Source: Gammaproteobacteria bacterium
Lineage (GTDB): Bacteria; Pseudomonadota; Gammaproteobacteria; Pseudomonadales; Azotimanducaceae
Length of the DNA: 36,513 bases
NCBI GenBank assembly: GCA_026708185.1
Contig: JAPOVK010000048.1
Location: 1 to 36,513, forward strand
Reading direction: 5' to 3'
A program made the position numbers and the translations under genes. A model generated the notes under the pieces. The model had not been told where the DNA came from. It saw only the letters and a list, made by a program, of their open reading frames with translations, and made no database searches. Positions 7,261 through 16,200 of this stretch are shown in pieces (within the stretch, counting starts at the first letter, position 1; every line of letters starts with the position of its first letter).

Positions 7261-8412
7261 TTATTTAACATAACAGTGAGTATGCGAAGTTCGGTTCGCG
7301 TCGGGTGGGACGAAGTTGACTAGCGTGGCTGGCCGATCAGCAGGTGCTCGGTGTCGGCTGCGAACGAGGGTGAGGCCATTGGCATAGCCGACGTGGGAAA
7401 CCCTGACGACGCGCCTTCGGTCGAACAGGTCGGTGCGCCGGTAGGCGGCTTCCACGCGATCGGTGTTGACGTGCGCGAGGGCGAGTTCGCAGACCTCGCG
7501 CGGCGCGTCGGTGCATTCGGCGGCCCAGTCCCGGAAGCTGGAGCGGAACCCGTGCGGCACGGCGTCGATGCCGAGATCGCGCATGAGGCCGGACAGGGTC
7601 GACTGGTGCAGCGCGCGCCCGGTCGGCGACGGGAACAGCCAACGGCCGGCGTCGGCCAGCTCGCGGGCGTCGTCGAGGACTTCGAGGGCGCGGTCCGCCA
7701 GCGGCACCCGGTGCTCGCGTCCGTTCTTCATGCGCTCGGCGGGGATCGTCCAGACCGCGCCGTCGCGGTCGATCTCGTCCCATCGGCCTTCGCGGACCTC
7801 GCCGGAGCGGGCGGCGGTCAGCACGAGGAACTCGAACGCGAGCGGGATGCCCCGGTACGCCTCGCAGCGCCGCACCCGCCGCAACGCGGCGGCGACCTCG
7901 GCGTGAGGCAGCGCACGCTGGTGCTTCTGGACCGCCGTGTGCTTCGGCAGCGCGGCGGAGATCGCGTCGCGGGCGGGGTTGTCGATGCGCAGGCCCTGCG
8001 CGATGGCCCACTTCATGACGGCGCCGATGCGCTGCCGCACGCGCTTGGCGGTGACGCGCTTCGTTGACCAGATGGGCGACAGCACGGCCATGACGTCGGC
8101 GGTGGTCACGGCGTCGACGGTCTTGTCGCCGGCCGAACGTCGGGGATCGTGGCCGAGCGCGATCTCCTGAGCGTTGTCGAGCGCCTTCTCGCGCGCCATG
8201 CCGAGGGTGACGACGGGGTAGCGGCCGAGCCCGAGGCTCGTCGGTATGCCGTCGATGCGGACGCTCTGCGTCCAGCACTTGTTGAGGCCGCCGCGGGTGG
8301 CGGGCCTGACCAGGAGGCCGAGCCCGAGACCGCCGCGCCCGTCGCCGTAGCGACCGGGCGCGTTGACGTTCCTGACGAACGTGGCCGACAGCATGAGGGG
8401 TCTGGTTTTCAT
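7261..8412 (-). CDS. Tyrosine recombinase / P4-type integrase with altered C-terminus
   Basis: 383 residues from the ATG at 8412, with AAGGAA 8 nt upstream. The N-terminal arm-binding domain (DUF4102 type, residues about 1-90; GLGRYPVVTLGMAREKA) precedes a core-binding domain and the catalytic domain. The catalytic set appears complete: R202 (TAARSGEV), K229, H287-x-x-R290 (HGFRSSFRDWA), H314 (LALAHV) and the nucleophile Y324 (AAYRRTDLF). After DRRR at 331-334 the sequence diverges from the usual 'LMxxWA' ending into about 50 unfamiliar residues that run to a TAA in an AT-rich patch. That tail may be read-through into foreign sequence after a 3' rearrangement. The gene faces away from the truncated thioredoxin gene. 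No tRNA attachment site is visible. Confidence 0.88.
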   Translation of the reverse strand: MKTRPLMLSATFVRNVNAPGRYGDGRGGLGLGLLVRPATRGGLNKCWTQSVRIDGIPTSLGLGRYPVVTLGMAREKALDNAQEIALGHDPRRSAGDKTVDAVTTADVMAVLSPIWSTKRVTAKRVRQRIGAVMKWAIAQGLRIDNPARDAISAALPKHTAVQKHQRALPHAEVAAALRRVRRCEAYRGIPLAFEFLVLTAARSGEVREGRWDEIDRDGAVWTIPAERMKNGREHRVPLADRALEVLDDARELADAGRWLFPSPTGRALHQSTLSGLMRDLGIDAVPHGFRSSFRDWAAECTDAPREVCELALAHVNTDRVEAAYRRTDLFDRRRVVRVSHVGYANGLTLVRSRHRAPADRPATLVNFVPPDANRTSHTHCYVK

Positions 8413-8552
8413 TTCCCATTCCTTGTTCCGTTACAAACGAGTGCTGAGAAGCAGTGTGCCCCGGTGATGCGCCTTACGTCAAAAAGTGTTTATTTATCAG
8501 AAGGTTAAGGAACTTACTGCGAAGTCCTGAACCTCCCGAAAACACCCCTTGA

Positions 8553-10244
8553 GCGGGCCACTGGGCCGTCGTCGCGGCTTACGACGAAGCGACACGTGCG
8601 CACTGGGCGAAGCAATCGGAAATACACAACGCCGAGATTCCGGCGGCAGAGAAGGAACGGCTGCAGGGGGATCTCGGCCGGGGCCCCAACGATTCGGCCG
8701 CCGTCGCTGCAGCAATCGCGATCGTGGAGTCGAACGGCGAACGGTTTCTCGATGGGGCCGACTTTCTCATGATTCGCGTCGTCCCACCGGATGAGTCCCA
8801 GGCGTTGATCTTGGACGCGGCTGCCGCGCACTTCGGGCCGGATTGGCCGCTGGTCGAGGGCTACGTCGAGTCGCAGGCGGCGTGGTTGGCGCCACAGTCC
8901 TTCCAATCCGACGAAGCGAGGTCGGAGCACCATAGTCGAGGCGTCGAACCGCCGACTTGGCACGCCGTCTCGGCAGCGATAGCCATCGTTGCATCGGGCC
9001 ACGAGCGCAGCCTGGACGCTGCGGAGCTCCTGATGCAGCAGACCTACTCGATGCGACCCGGGAGTGCCGCGATGGTCTTGGGACCGTGGTGGCTCGTCCG
9101 CACCAGGGAACTCGGCGAATCGGCTCTCAAGGAACTGGTCGGCCCGGACTGGACCGTCGTGCACGACTATTCGGACGCGTTGGCCGGGTGGGAGGAGGCA
9201 ACCGAGGCGGTCAGCAACGCCGGCCTAACCGAAGAGGAGGAAGCGAGCCGCTTGCGGGACCTGGGCGATGCACCCGTGGCCCACCGAGCGGTCGTGGCGG
9301 CGTTGGCGATCATCGATGCCGACGGCGCGCACGAGAAGACCCGCGAAGCAGCAGAGTTCCTGCTCGACAGTCAGACGCGAGGCGGAGCTGCCCACGCGCT
9401 CCAGGGTGCGCAGTCGCTCGCCACCCACTATCCGGACTACGACCAATGGCCGCTCCGGCTGAAGCAACTCAACAGCCTCTCGAACGTCTACGAGCCCGTC
9501 AGGCAATTCATCATCGATCTCGCGGAGACCCTCGAGGATCCGCTGGCGCGTGCGACCGCTCGCTACTTCGTGGCCAGCTACATGATCCAGTCCGTGAACA
9601 ATCAGGACACCGCCGCCGACGAGCGCATGGCGCAGCGGGAACGAGCGGCGGAACTCGTCACGGGCTTGAGTGCCGGCGTCGAAAACAAGACGTTCGTGTT
9701 GACACGTCAGGGACCTGACGGGAACGACCTACCGATGACATTCGCGGACGCTGAGGCGGAGCTCCGCTACAGCCTTGACTCGACAATGGTCGGGAGTGTC
9801 GTTGCCGAAGTCCGGGCACGTCGATTGGATGGCATGGAGGACACGCTCGCCGCCTACGCGGGACGCGTCGTCCTTGTCGATTTCTGGGCGACCTGGTGCG
9901 GACCCTGCATCGCGGCCTTTCCCGAGCTCCGCCGGATGGCCGACGACCTGCCGGAAGACCGCTTTCAGATCATCGGCGTGAGCGTCGACGAAGAGCTGGA
10001 TACCGTGACGGACTACCTAGCCGACAACCCGCTGCCCTGGGTGGTCTGGCATGTCGGCACGGATAGCGAGCTCGTCCGCAGGTGGCGAGTCACCGGCTTT
10101 CCGACCTACGTGCTGATCGGTCCGGACCGCAAGATCCTCGGCAAGCATCCGGGCAGCTTCAACGCCGAGTTCCGGGCGGACATCGAACAAGCCGTCCGCG
10201 GCTTGGACGGCGTGCCAGTGCCCGAGGAGCCGGGTGCCTCCTAG
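8553..10244 (+). CDS. TlpA-family thioredoxin-like protein with tandem helical repeats, 5'-truncated
   Basis: The frame is open from just after a TGA at 8550-8552, but the first plausible start is a GTG at 8724 with no ribosome-binding site. Codons before that GTG still look genuine: NDSAAVAAAIAIVESNGER upstream parallels AVSAAIAIVASGHER and AVVAALAIIDADGAHEK further on, giving three repeats roughly 80-110 residues apart. The C-terminal 150 residues form a TlpA/ResA-type thioredoxin domain: VVLVDFWATWCGPC (CGPC codons at 9897-9908), IGVSVDEELD, a cis-proline segment VTGFPTYVLI and PDRKILGK. Family knowledge: periplasmic thiol reductases. This copy lacks the signal peptide such a protein needs. 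The missing 5' end lies next to the integrase, suggesting loss by insertion or deletion. Probably non-functional, or exported poorly if expressed. Confidence 0.72.
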   Translation, partial: AGHWAVVAAYDEATRAHWAKQSEIHNAEIPAAEKERLQGDLGRGPNDSAAVAAAIAIVESNGERFLDGADFLMIRVVPPDESQALILDAAAAHFGPDWPLVEGYVESQAAWLAPQSFQSDEARSEHHSRGVEPPTWHAVSAAIAIVASGHERSLDAAELLMQQTYSMRPGSAAMVLGPWWLVRTRELGESALKELVGPDWTVVHDYSDALAGWEEATEAVSNAGLTEEEEASRLRDLGDAPVAHRAVVAALAIIDADGAHEKTREAAEFLLDSQTRGGAAHALQGAQSLATHYPDYDQWPLRLKQLNSLSNVYEPVRQFIIDLAETLEDPLARATARYFVASYMIQSVNNQDTAADERMAQRERAAELVTGLSAGVENKTFVLTRQGPDGNDLPMTFADAEAELRYSLDSTMVGSVVAEVRARRLDGMEDTLAAYAGRVVLVDFWATWCGPCIAAFPELRRMADDLPEDRFQIIGVSVDEELDTVTDYLADNPLPWVVWHVGTDSELVRRWRVTGFPTYVLIGPDRKILGKHPGSFNAEFRADIEQAVRGLDGVPVPEEPGAS

Positions 10245-10256
10245 GGCGACGCCCCG

Positions 10257-11030
10257 CTAGCTGGTCGAGCGGACCTCGTTCGCCCGAATCGCCTCCTGGA
10301 CATACCCGGCCAGTCCCGAGCCGTGCTTCTCGAAATACGCCTCGAAGCGCGGATCGGCCGTGTACAACGCGGCGACTTGGCGGTGCAGGCCCGGGCTGCA
10401 CGGATAGAACCACCGGTCGATGTGCCGCCGGTGCTCCTCGGCGAGGTCCATCGCCTCGCGGCCGTCCGCCCGGGCACCGCGCGCCAATAGCTCGGCGAGC
10501 CTCGCGAAGACCGCATCGCCCTCTTTCTTGATCCGTGTCCAGTCGGCCTTGCCGTACCCGCTGGTGCGTCGCTTCGACTCCTTGTAAGCCTCGCTGTCGC
10601 CCCAGCGCTGTTCGACCTCGGCTTCGTAGCGTGTGTGGTCGAATTCCTCGAGGCCCTCGAACATCTCGGTCTCATCCATTTCCTTTCCCTCTGCCGTCGC
10701 CTTCAGGGCTCTGTCGACCCCGCGAATGATCCTCTGGGTCCGCTCCAGCCGCTCCACCAGCAAGTCCCGCTGCGCCACTAGCGCGCTCCGCCTGTCGTAC
10801 GCCGCGACGTCGAGCAAGCGGCCGATCGCGTCCAGGCCGAAACCCAGTTCCCGCAACAGCCGGATCTCGCGCAAACGCTCGAGATCGGCATAGGCGTACA
10901 GCCTGTAGCCGCTCTCCGACCGACCCGACGGCACGAGCAGCCCGATCCGGTCGTAGTGGTGCAACGTGCGCACCGTGACGCCGGCCAGCGAGGCGACCTC
11001 GCCCACGGTATGGAGTTGCCGAGTTCCCAT
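10257..11030 (-). CDS. MerR-family transcriptional regulator with TipAS ligand-binding domain
   Basis: 257 residues from the ATG at 11030. Residues about 7-75 form the MerR winged-helix DNA-binding domain (VGEVASLAGVTVRTLHHYD, then LRELGFGLDAIGRLLD), followed by the dimerisation helix (to about 115). The C-terminal half (about 135-250) has the TipAS pattern: EVEQRWGDSEAYKES, EHRRHIDRWFYPCSP and a last helix near YVQEAIRANE. In TipA-type regulators this globin-like domain binds thiopeptide antibiotics or other multidrug ligands and switches on transcription by DNA distortion. Here no transporter is adjacent. The gene converges on the thioredoxin gene (12 nt gap) and diverges from the epoxide hydrolase. 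Its own promoter has the 19-bp spacer expected for MerR control, so it probably autoregulates. Confidence 0.92.
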   Translation of the reverse strand: MGTRQLHTVGEVASLAGVTVRTLHHYDRIGLLVPSGRSESGYRLYAYADLERLREIRLLRELGFGLDAIGRLLDVAAYDRRSALVAQRDLLVERLERTQRIIRGVDRALKATAEGKEMDETEMFEGLEEFDHTRYEAEVEQRWGDSEAYKESKRRTSGYGKADWTRIKKEGDAVFARLAELLARGARADGREAMDLAEEHRRHIDRWFYPCSPGLHRQVAALYTADPRFEAYFEKHGSGLAGYVQEAIRANEVRSTS

Positions 11031-11036
11031 GCGGGC

Positions 11037-11067
11037 ATGGTAGGGCCTAACGTCGCGTCAGGGTCAA
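11037..11067 (-). promoter_or_regulatory. MerR-type promoter: TTGACC - 19 bp - TACCAT with dyad operator
   Basis: On the minus strand a -35 TTGACC (11067-11062) is separated by exactly 19 bp from a -10 TACCAT (11042-11037). The spacer holds the dyad CCTGACG-CGA-CGTTAGG (one mismatch). The elongated spacer with a centred dyad is the hallmark of MerR-activated promoters. The -10 ends 6 nt before the ATG at 11030, and there is no ribosome-binding sequence, so transcription would begin at or next to the start codon. Confidence 0.75.
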
Positions 11068-11069
11068 GA

Positions 11070-11115
11070 GGCGACCGCTTCGCGGTCGCCCCGAGAATTC
11101 GCTGCGCGAATTCTC
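11070..11115. repeat. Two adjacent perfect hairpins (REP-like doublet)
   Basis: 11070-11090 is GGCGACCGC-TTC-GCGGTCGCC, and 11093-11115 is GAGAATTCGC-TGC-GCGAATTCTC. Both stems are perfect (9 and 10 bp), separated by 2 nt. They lie in the divergent MerR/epoxide hydrolase intergenic region, just upstream of the MerR -35. No T-run follows, so they look like a REP/REPIN-type doublet rather than a terminator. Confidence 0.65.
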
Positions 11116-11264
11116 TAATCGGCGAGGCAGGGCAAACCGCCAGGTAACAAGACACGGGTGTGTTGGACGGAAGAGCGGTCGGCTCACCACCGTGACGCGG
11201 GGACGCTGCCACGCATCGATGCCGACGCGTTAGGATGCGCACTTTTCGCCGCCGGGAGTCAGGC

Positions 11265-12233
11265 ATGACCGAGATCAGCCACCGCACCGTGGAGACCAAC
11301 AACATCAAGCTGCACATCGCCGAGGCTGGCGAGGGCCCCCTGGTCGTGCTGTGCCATGGTTTCCCCGAGTCCTGGTACTCGTGGCGCCACCAGATTCCCG
11401 CGCTCGCCGACGCCGGATTCCGCGTTGTCGCACCCGATCAAAGGGGCTACGGGACGAGCGATGCCCCGGAGGACATCGCCGCCTACTCGATCCTGCATCT
11501 CACCGGCGACATCGTGGGCCTAGTGAAGGCGCTCGGCGAAGACCAGGCGGTCGTCGTCGGACACGATTGGGGATCGCCCGTAGCCTGGTCCCTCGCGCAG
11601 ATGCGCCCGGACATGTTCCGCGCCGTCGCGTCCCTGTCGGTCCCGTTCACGGGTCGTGCGCCGTGGCCGCCGATCCATGGCATGCGGCAGTACTTCGGCG
11701 ACCGGTTCTTCTACCAGATCTATTTCCAGACGCCGGGCGTCGCCGAGCACGAACTGCAGCACGACATCCCGGTCACCATGCGCAAGATGCTCTTCGGCGC
11801 CTCGGGGGCGATCGAGCGCTCCGGCGGTTCGTTCGGCGCCGAAGGCGCACCGCCCGCGTCCTCCTACATGCTGGCGCGCATGCCCGACCCCGGCGACGAC
11901 CTGCCGCCGTGGCTGACCGCGGAGGACGTCGACACCTACGTCGAGTCGTTCACCAAGTCCGGGTTCCGCGGCGGCCTCAACTGGTACCGGAACATCGACC
12001 ACAACTGGGTGCTGACCGCCGCATTCGAGGGCATGAAGATCGAGCAGCCAGCGCTCTTCGTCGCCGGCGACCGGGACGTCGTGCCGTTCAACGCCGAGGC
12101 CGAGCAACGCATGCGCGCCGTCGTCACGGATCTCCGCGACGTCGTCGTGCTGCCGGGGATCGGCCACTGGACCCAGCAGGAGGCGCCGGATGCGGTGAAC
12201 GATGCCTTGCTCGGGTTTCTGAAGGCGCTTTAG
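11265..12233 (+). CDS. Alpha/beta hydrolase, epoxide hydrolase-like
   Basis: 322 residues from the ATG at 11265 (MTEIS), which has GGGAG 6 nt upstream; an ATG 10 codons earlier lacks one. The fold motifs are clear: HGFPES (31-36) with the oxyanion-hole HGxP, the nucleophile elbow VVGHDWGS with Asp101, an acidic residue in AGDRD (269/271), and catalytic His301 in GIGHWTQQE. An aspartate nucleophile followed by W is typical of soluble epoxide hydrolases and haloalkane dehalogenases; the HGFPESWYSWR motif favours epoxide hydrolase. Lid tyrosines that would activate the epoxide could be among FFYQIYF (148-154) or NWYRN (239-243). Cytoplasmic, no signal peptide. It is divergent from the MerR gene, so that regulator could affect it, but this is only positional inference. 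Confidence 0.92.
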   Translation: MTEISHRTVETNNIKLHIAEAGEGPLVVLCHGFPESWYSWRHQIPALADAGFRVVAPDQRGYGTSDAPEDIAAYSILHLTGDIVGLVKALGEDQAVVVGHDWGSPVAWSLAQMRPDMFRAVASLSVPFTGRAPWPPIHGMRQYFGDRFFYQIYFQTPGVAEHELQHDIPVTMRKMLFGASGAIERSGGSFGAEGAPPASSYMLARMPDPGDDLPPWLTAEDVDTYVESFTKSGFRGGLNWYRNIDHNWVLTAAFEGMKIEQPALFVAGDRDVVPFNAEAEQRMRAVVTDLRDVVVLPGIGHWTQQEAPDAVNDALLGFLKAL

Positions 12234-12331
12234 GAGACAGTTCTGTACGACGCACTTTTATGTGCGAAATCATTGACATGAGTGGAGTTGGGGTTGACTG
12301 TAGGAGTCTCCTAGGCGCGTGGGGAACGACC

Positions 12332-12646
12332 ATGGCCACAAACACGCCACCGCAGTCACTGGATTCCATCCCCAACAGGCTTGCACGACTCGAAGACGGG
12401 TTTGCACGACTCGAAGACAGGCTTGGGCGGCTCCAAGACAGGTTTGCAGGAGTCGAAGACAGGCTTGCACGACTCGAAGAGACGGTGGCAAACATCAAGG
12501 CGACCATGCCTACCGTCGCCGACATCGAGGGCGTCAAAACCCTCATGGCCCAGATGGAAGGGCGGCAGACCAAATGGCTGTTGGGGATCATGACGGCCGC
12601 GGCGGTGTACCTGGTGGTCGCTTTCGTCCGCACGTCTACCGGGTAA
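12332..12646 (+). CDS. Small coiled-coil protein with C-terminal membrane anchor
   Basis: 104 residues from the ATG at 12332 (MATNTPP). In-frame ATGs at 12260 and 12284 are possible but the added residues look random. Residues 16-50 form a perfect heptad coiled coil (RLARLED, FARLEDR, LGRLQDR, FAGVEDR, LARLEE) encoded by five 21-bp DNA repeats. A linker follows, and residues 82-99 (WLLGIMTAAAVYLVVAFV) form a membrane helix, with only TSTG-type residues after it. The topology suggests a cytoplasmic oligomeric coil anchored at the inner membrane. Similar small proteins are common and of unknown role. It lies 98 nt after the epoxide hydrolase and just before the hicA remnant. Confidence 0.7.
   Translation: MATNTPPQSLDSIPNRLARLEDGFARLEDRLGRLQDRFAGVEDRLARLEETVANIKATMPTVADIEGVKTLMAQMEGRQTKWLLGIMTAAAVYLVVAFVRTSTG
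12381..12485 (+). repeat. Five 21-bp tandem repeats inside the coiled-coil gene
   Basis: Units at 12381, 12402, 12423, 12444 and 12465, consensus TTGCACGACTCGAAGACAGG plus one base. Units 1, 2 and 5 are nearly identical; units 3 and 4 have drifted. Each unit encodes exactly one heptad (LARLEDR type), so expansion or contraction keeps both frame and heptad register. Confidence 0.85.
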
Positions 12647-12647
12647 A

Positions 12648-12830
12648 CGGTTCGAGCGGTCTGCGGAGTGGCCTGGCCAGTCCACCGCGCCGCCTAAGGC
12701 CACCAAGGGCAGCCACTGGCAGTTCACGCTTCCCACTAAGCCTGGGCGGGTCACGATCCCGCACCCGAACAAGGACATCCCGCACGGAACGGTGTCGTCG
12801 ATCTACCGGCAGGCGGGCTGGAACCCCTAA
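12648..12830 (+). pseudogene. hicA: HicA-like toxin remnant (5' end decayed)
   Basis: The end of this frame reads KATKGSHWQFTLPTKPGRV then TIPHPNKDIPHGTVSSIYRQAG and stops at 12828-12830. That is the HicA toxin core: a double-stranded-RNA-binding-like fold with the catalytic histidine in GSHW. The expected first 20 or so residues (start codon, helix 1, 'GW' motif) are not readable. Upstream in frame there is only a vague RFERSAEWPG, with no start codon close by. It is followed after 13 nt by hicB, the normal toxin-antitoxin order. The toxin is most likely dead through loss of its N-terminus. Confidence 0.75.
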
Positions 12831-12843
12831 GGAGACAGGTCCG

Positions 12844-13246
12844 ATGCGCTACCTATCCTTCATCCACCGGGACGAGGCCGGCTACGGGTTAAGCTTCCCC
12901 GACTTTCCGGGCTGCGTGTCGGTCGGAGACACGGTCGACGAAGCCGTGCGCCAAGGCAGCAAGGCCCCTGGCCTTCCACGTCGAGGGGCTAGCGGAGGAC
13001 GGCCAGGAGATTCCGGCACCGCGCTCGATCGATGCAATTAAGGCCGACCCGGAACTTGAGCCCTGGCGGCGCGGGGCCGACCTAGTGCTGATCCCGCTCC
13101 TGTTGGACCGCGGCTCCACGCGGCGGGTCAACATCTCCCTCGATCGCGGCCTGCTCGAAGCCATCGACGACGAGGCCAGGCAACGTCGGATGACCCGTTC
13201 CGCTTTCCTAGCCACTGCGGCACGCCACGAGATCGAGGCGACGTGA
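12844..13246 (+). pseudogene. hicB: HicB-like antitoxin with single-base frameshift
   Basis: Starts at the ATG at 12844 (GGAG at 12831-12834). The first frame reads MRYLSFIHRDEAGYGLSFPD and GDTVDEAVRQGS, the HicB N-terminal RNase-H-like domain. It shifts at a CCCC run (12965-12968). One base fewer restores ALAFHVEGLAEDGQEIPAPR, then a C-terminal ribbon-helix-helix segment (VNISLDRGLLEAIDDEARQ) ending with TGA at 13244-13246. Corrected length would be 133 residues, normal for RHH-type HicB. The homopolymer position makes a sequencing error possible, but the adjoining hicA is also damaged, which favours real decay. Confidence 0.8.
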
Positions 13247-13254
13247 CGCCCTGA

Positions 13255-16200
13255 TCAGTCCACCAGGCCGTCGAAATACCGACCAGCTTCCGCGAAGGCG
13301 TCCCGGCCGATCTCGATGCCCATCAGCCGTCCCGGGATGTCGTCGATGGGCGGGTGGATGCCGCCCCAGATGCGCGACAGGCTGCACTGGTCGGCGGCAT
13401 CCTGGTAGGTCGCCCACTGCAGCGTCATGGCGACGGACGGCCCCGCCTCGAAGTGCAGGAAGGTCTCCGCCGGAATCCGGAACCCGCTCATACCGCCTGG
13501 GAAGTAGTCATCACCGGTTAGCGCCGAGAGCACCTCGGCCGCCGCTCGCGAGTAGGTCGAGTGCCCGGACACGTAGCCCGCGAACGGCGGCGTGACGAAG
13601 GTGGGCCGCTGATAGGGCCACCAGTCCTCGGCGCGGATCCAACCGACGCCGGCCACGTCGACGTCCGGATCAGGGACGAAGTCCGGCCCCCGCCAGGTGT
13701 AGAACTTGGGCTTGCCCACGTGTTCGAGCGCTTCGCCGCGCAACGGATCGTCGTCGTCGATGAGTTCGATGAAGCCGGGGATCAACGGGATGCCGTGTTC
13801 ATGGTACGAGGGCAGATTTACGTCGCTGCTCTGGCCCAAGTCCGCCATCGCCCGCAACGCGGAGATCGGTCGAATGTAGTCGTACCAACCTTTCGCGCCC
13901 CAAGCGGCGATCGCGGCGTCGTGCATCGCACCGCCGAGCGCGAAGTAGGTCTTCAAGTCCCATTCCAAGCGATCGAGAACCGGGGCTGTGCCGCCGAACC
14001 GACGCTCGAGCAGCGGGTGGTCGTTCACCGTATTGGCGATGACGAACCAGTGCCCAGGCGGCGTCTCGGATTCGGGGCCGTCGGCCCAGAACTCCGCGAG
14101 AACGCGCGTGTAGTCGCCCCGGGGTACGACCTGTGGGGCGTAGCGGGCATCCGTCTTCGGGTTCTTGACGTGGCCCGCTGAGGGATCGCCACCCGCCTCG
14201 CGCTTGTAGAACGACGGGTAGTCCTCGAAGGCGTCAGGGTACGAGGCGATGTTGCCAATGGCGGCGGGCGATATGTCCCACATCACCCCGTCGGTGGGGT
14301 CCAAATGGGACGCCCACACGGCCACCAGGGAGAACGCCCACATGTAGTTATTCGAAAGCGGGCCGTCGATCGTCGGCGGCTCGCCGGGGTCGTGGTAGAG
14401 CCGGTACTCGAACCCGTCGCGCTCGTAGACGGTCATGTCGTCGGCTGAAAGCGCGAAGGGGACGACAGCACCCCATTCCGGACTGAGGAAATCCGGCGTG
14501 CTGTCGGTCGGGTTGCCCGCCTGGTCGATGAACTCCTCGAGGGTGAGCGGCTGCCAGCGATTGAGATCCCGGATGTTCGGATTGCCAGCCAGCGCAGGCT
14601 CGAGCGGCGGATTCACGGGGCGGTACGCCCGGTTGCCGTAGTCGGCCGCCTCGTTGGCACCGTCGGCCAAGCCAAAGCGGATGTAGCAGTCGGCGACGTG
14701 GTTCCCGAGCGCCTCGGCCGAAGCCTCCCGGTAAGAAGCCGTCTCAATGCCGGCGTCGAGATCCAGGGCCTGCATCAACGTCGCCGTGTCCCGGTAGATG
14801 GCGGCAACGCCCGGCGAATCGCGGAACCGGTGTCGGATCAGCCGGTAGGCCGCGAAGCTCATCGCAGCCTCCGCCGCGCTCTCGCGATCGTCGGAGGCCG
14901 CGACGTTGTCGAACGAGCAGGCCACGCCGGATCGTTCCCGGTCGAGTAGCCAGGGGCTACCGGTTTCCTGCACGGCGGACCAGGCGTCGTACATCCCGGC
15001 GGACACGTGAAATAGGTTCCGGGCGTGCACGGTCGGCCGGGCGTAATCGTTGCGGATCGACTGCAGCAGAACCTCGTTCCACCTGCGCGCAACGCTCGCA
15101 TCCTGCGCTGCACTCACACCCGGCAGGTACCGCGCGGTGACGTGCACCACGCGTTCGAGCAAGGTGACGACGGTTTCCGGCGACGACGGCGACGCGACCT
15201 CGCCGCCCGTCACTTCCCAGTGGGAGAAGTGGTAGTTGGCCTCCGGCTCGGCGGCGCGGATCGGCACTTCGTCGCCGACTCGGTAAAAGCCGCTGCCGTC
15301 GCCCAGCACAACCACCAGGCGCGTGCCGACGTTCTCGTCGGGGTCGTAGCGTGGATGCTCGATGTCGAGATACTGGTTCACAGCCACCGACTCCAGGGAT
15401 GTCTGCTCGCCGTCCGGCCAGTACACGACAAGGCGGTCGACCAGTGACGTCGCGCCTAAACCAAAGACCTGCGCGGTCGGGTTGTGCGATGCGAAGTTGC
15501 TGCCGAGGGTCACCTCGCGCAGGTACTCGTTGCCATCGGCTTCGACGACGATCCGCGCCCCGACCGCCGACGAGTTCGGGTGTCGGCCCTGCAGTCGGAT
15601 TCCGAGATAGTTGCTGTCTGAATCGTTCCGGTAGAGCGTCGCCGCATTGGCGGCGTTGTCGTGCAACAGCAGAATGTCGACGTCCCCATCTTCGTCGAAG
15701 TCGGCGCAGACCACACCCCGGCCCTGCTCCCGGTCCGCCAGGCCGAGGCTCTCGGCGTTGTCGACAAAGCCCCCTTCCCCATCGGAGACGAAGGCCCGCG
15801 AGGCATCACTCGAAAAGCCGCCGTACTCGTCGAACTGCGGCCAGCCGTTGGTGTGGTAGATGTCGAGGTCGCCGTCGTTCTCGAAGTCGATGAAGCAACT
15901 GCCCCAGCCCCAGCCGCCGTCAGCGACCCCCGCCGAATCGGTGGCATCCACGAAGACGCCGGCGTCGTTGCGATAGAGCCGGTTGCCCAGCGTCGACAAG
16001 TGCGACGGCACATCGTCGCCGCGGGCGAGGATGCTGCTCACGAACCAGTCGAGGTCGCCGTCGCCATCGTAGTCGCCGACGGCGGAGCCCATGCCGTTGC
16101 CGTCAACGATGACCTCGAAATCCGTGACGTTACGGAACGTGCCGTTGCCGTTGTTGAGAAACACCTGCGAGTGGTTGTAGTCGCTGACCATCAGGAGGTC

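Noticed and set aside
12381-12485. Possible CRISPR array
   Set aside because: The 21-bp units are contiguous without spacers and encode heptads in an open reading frame.
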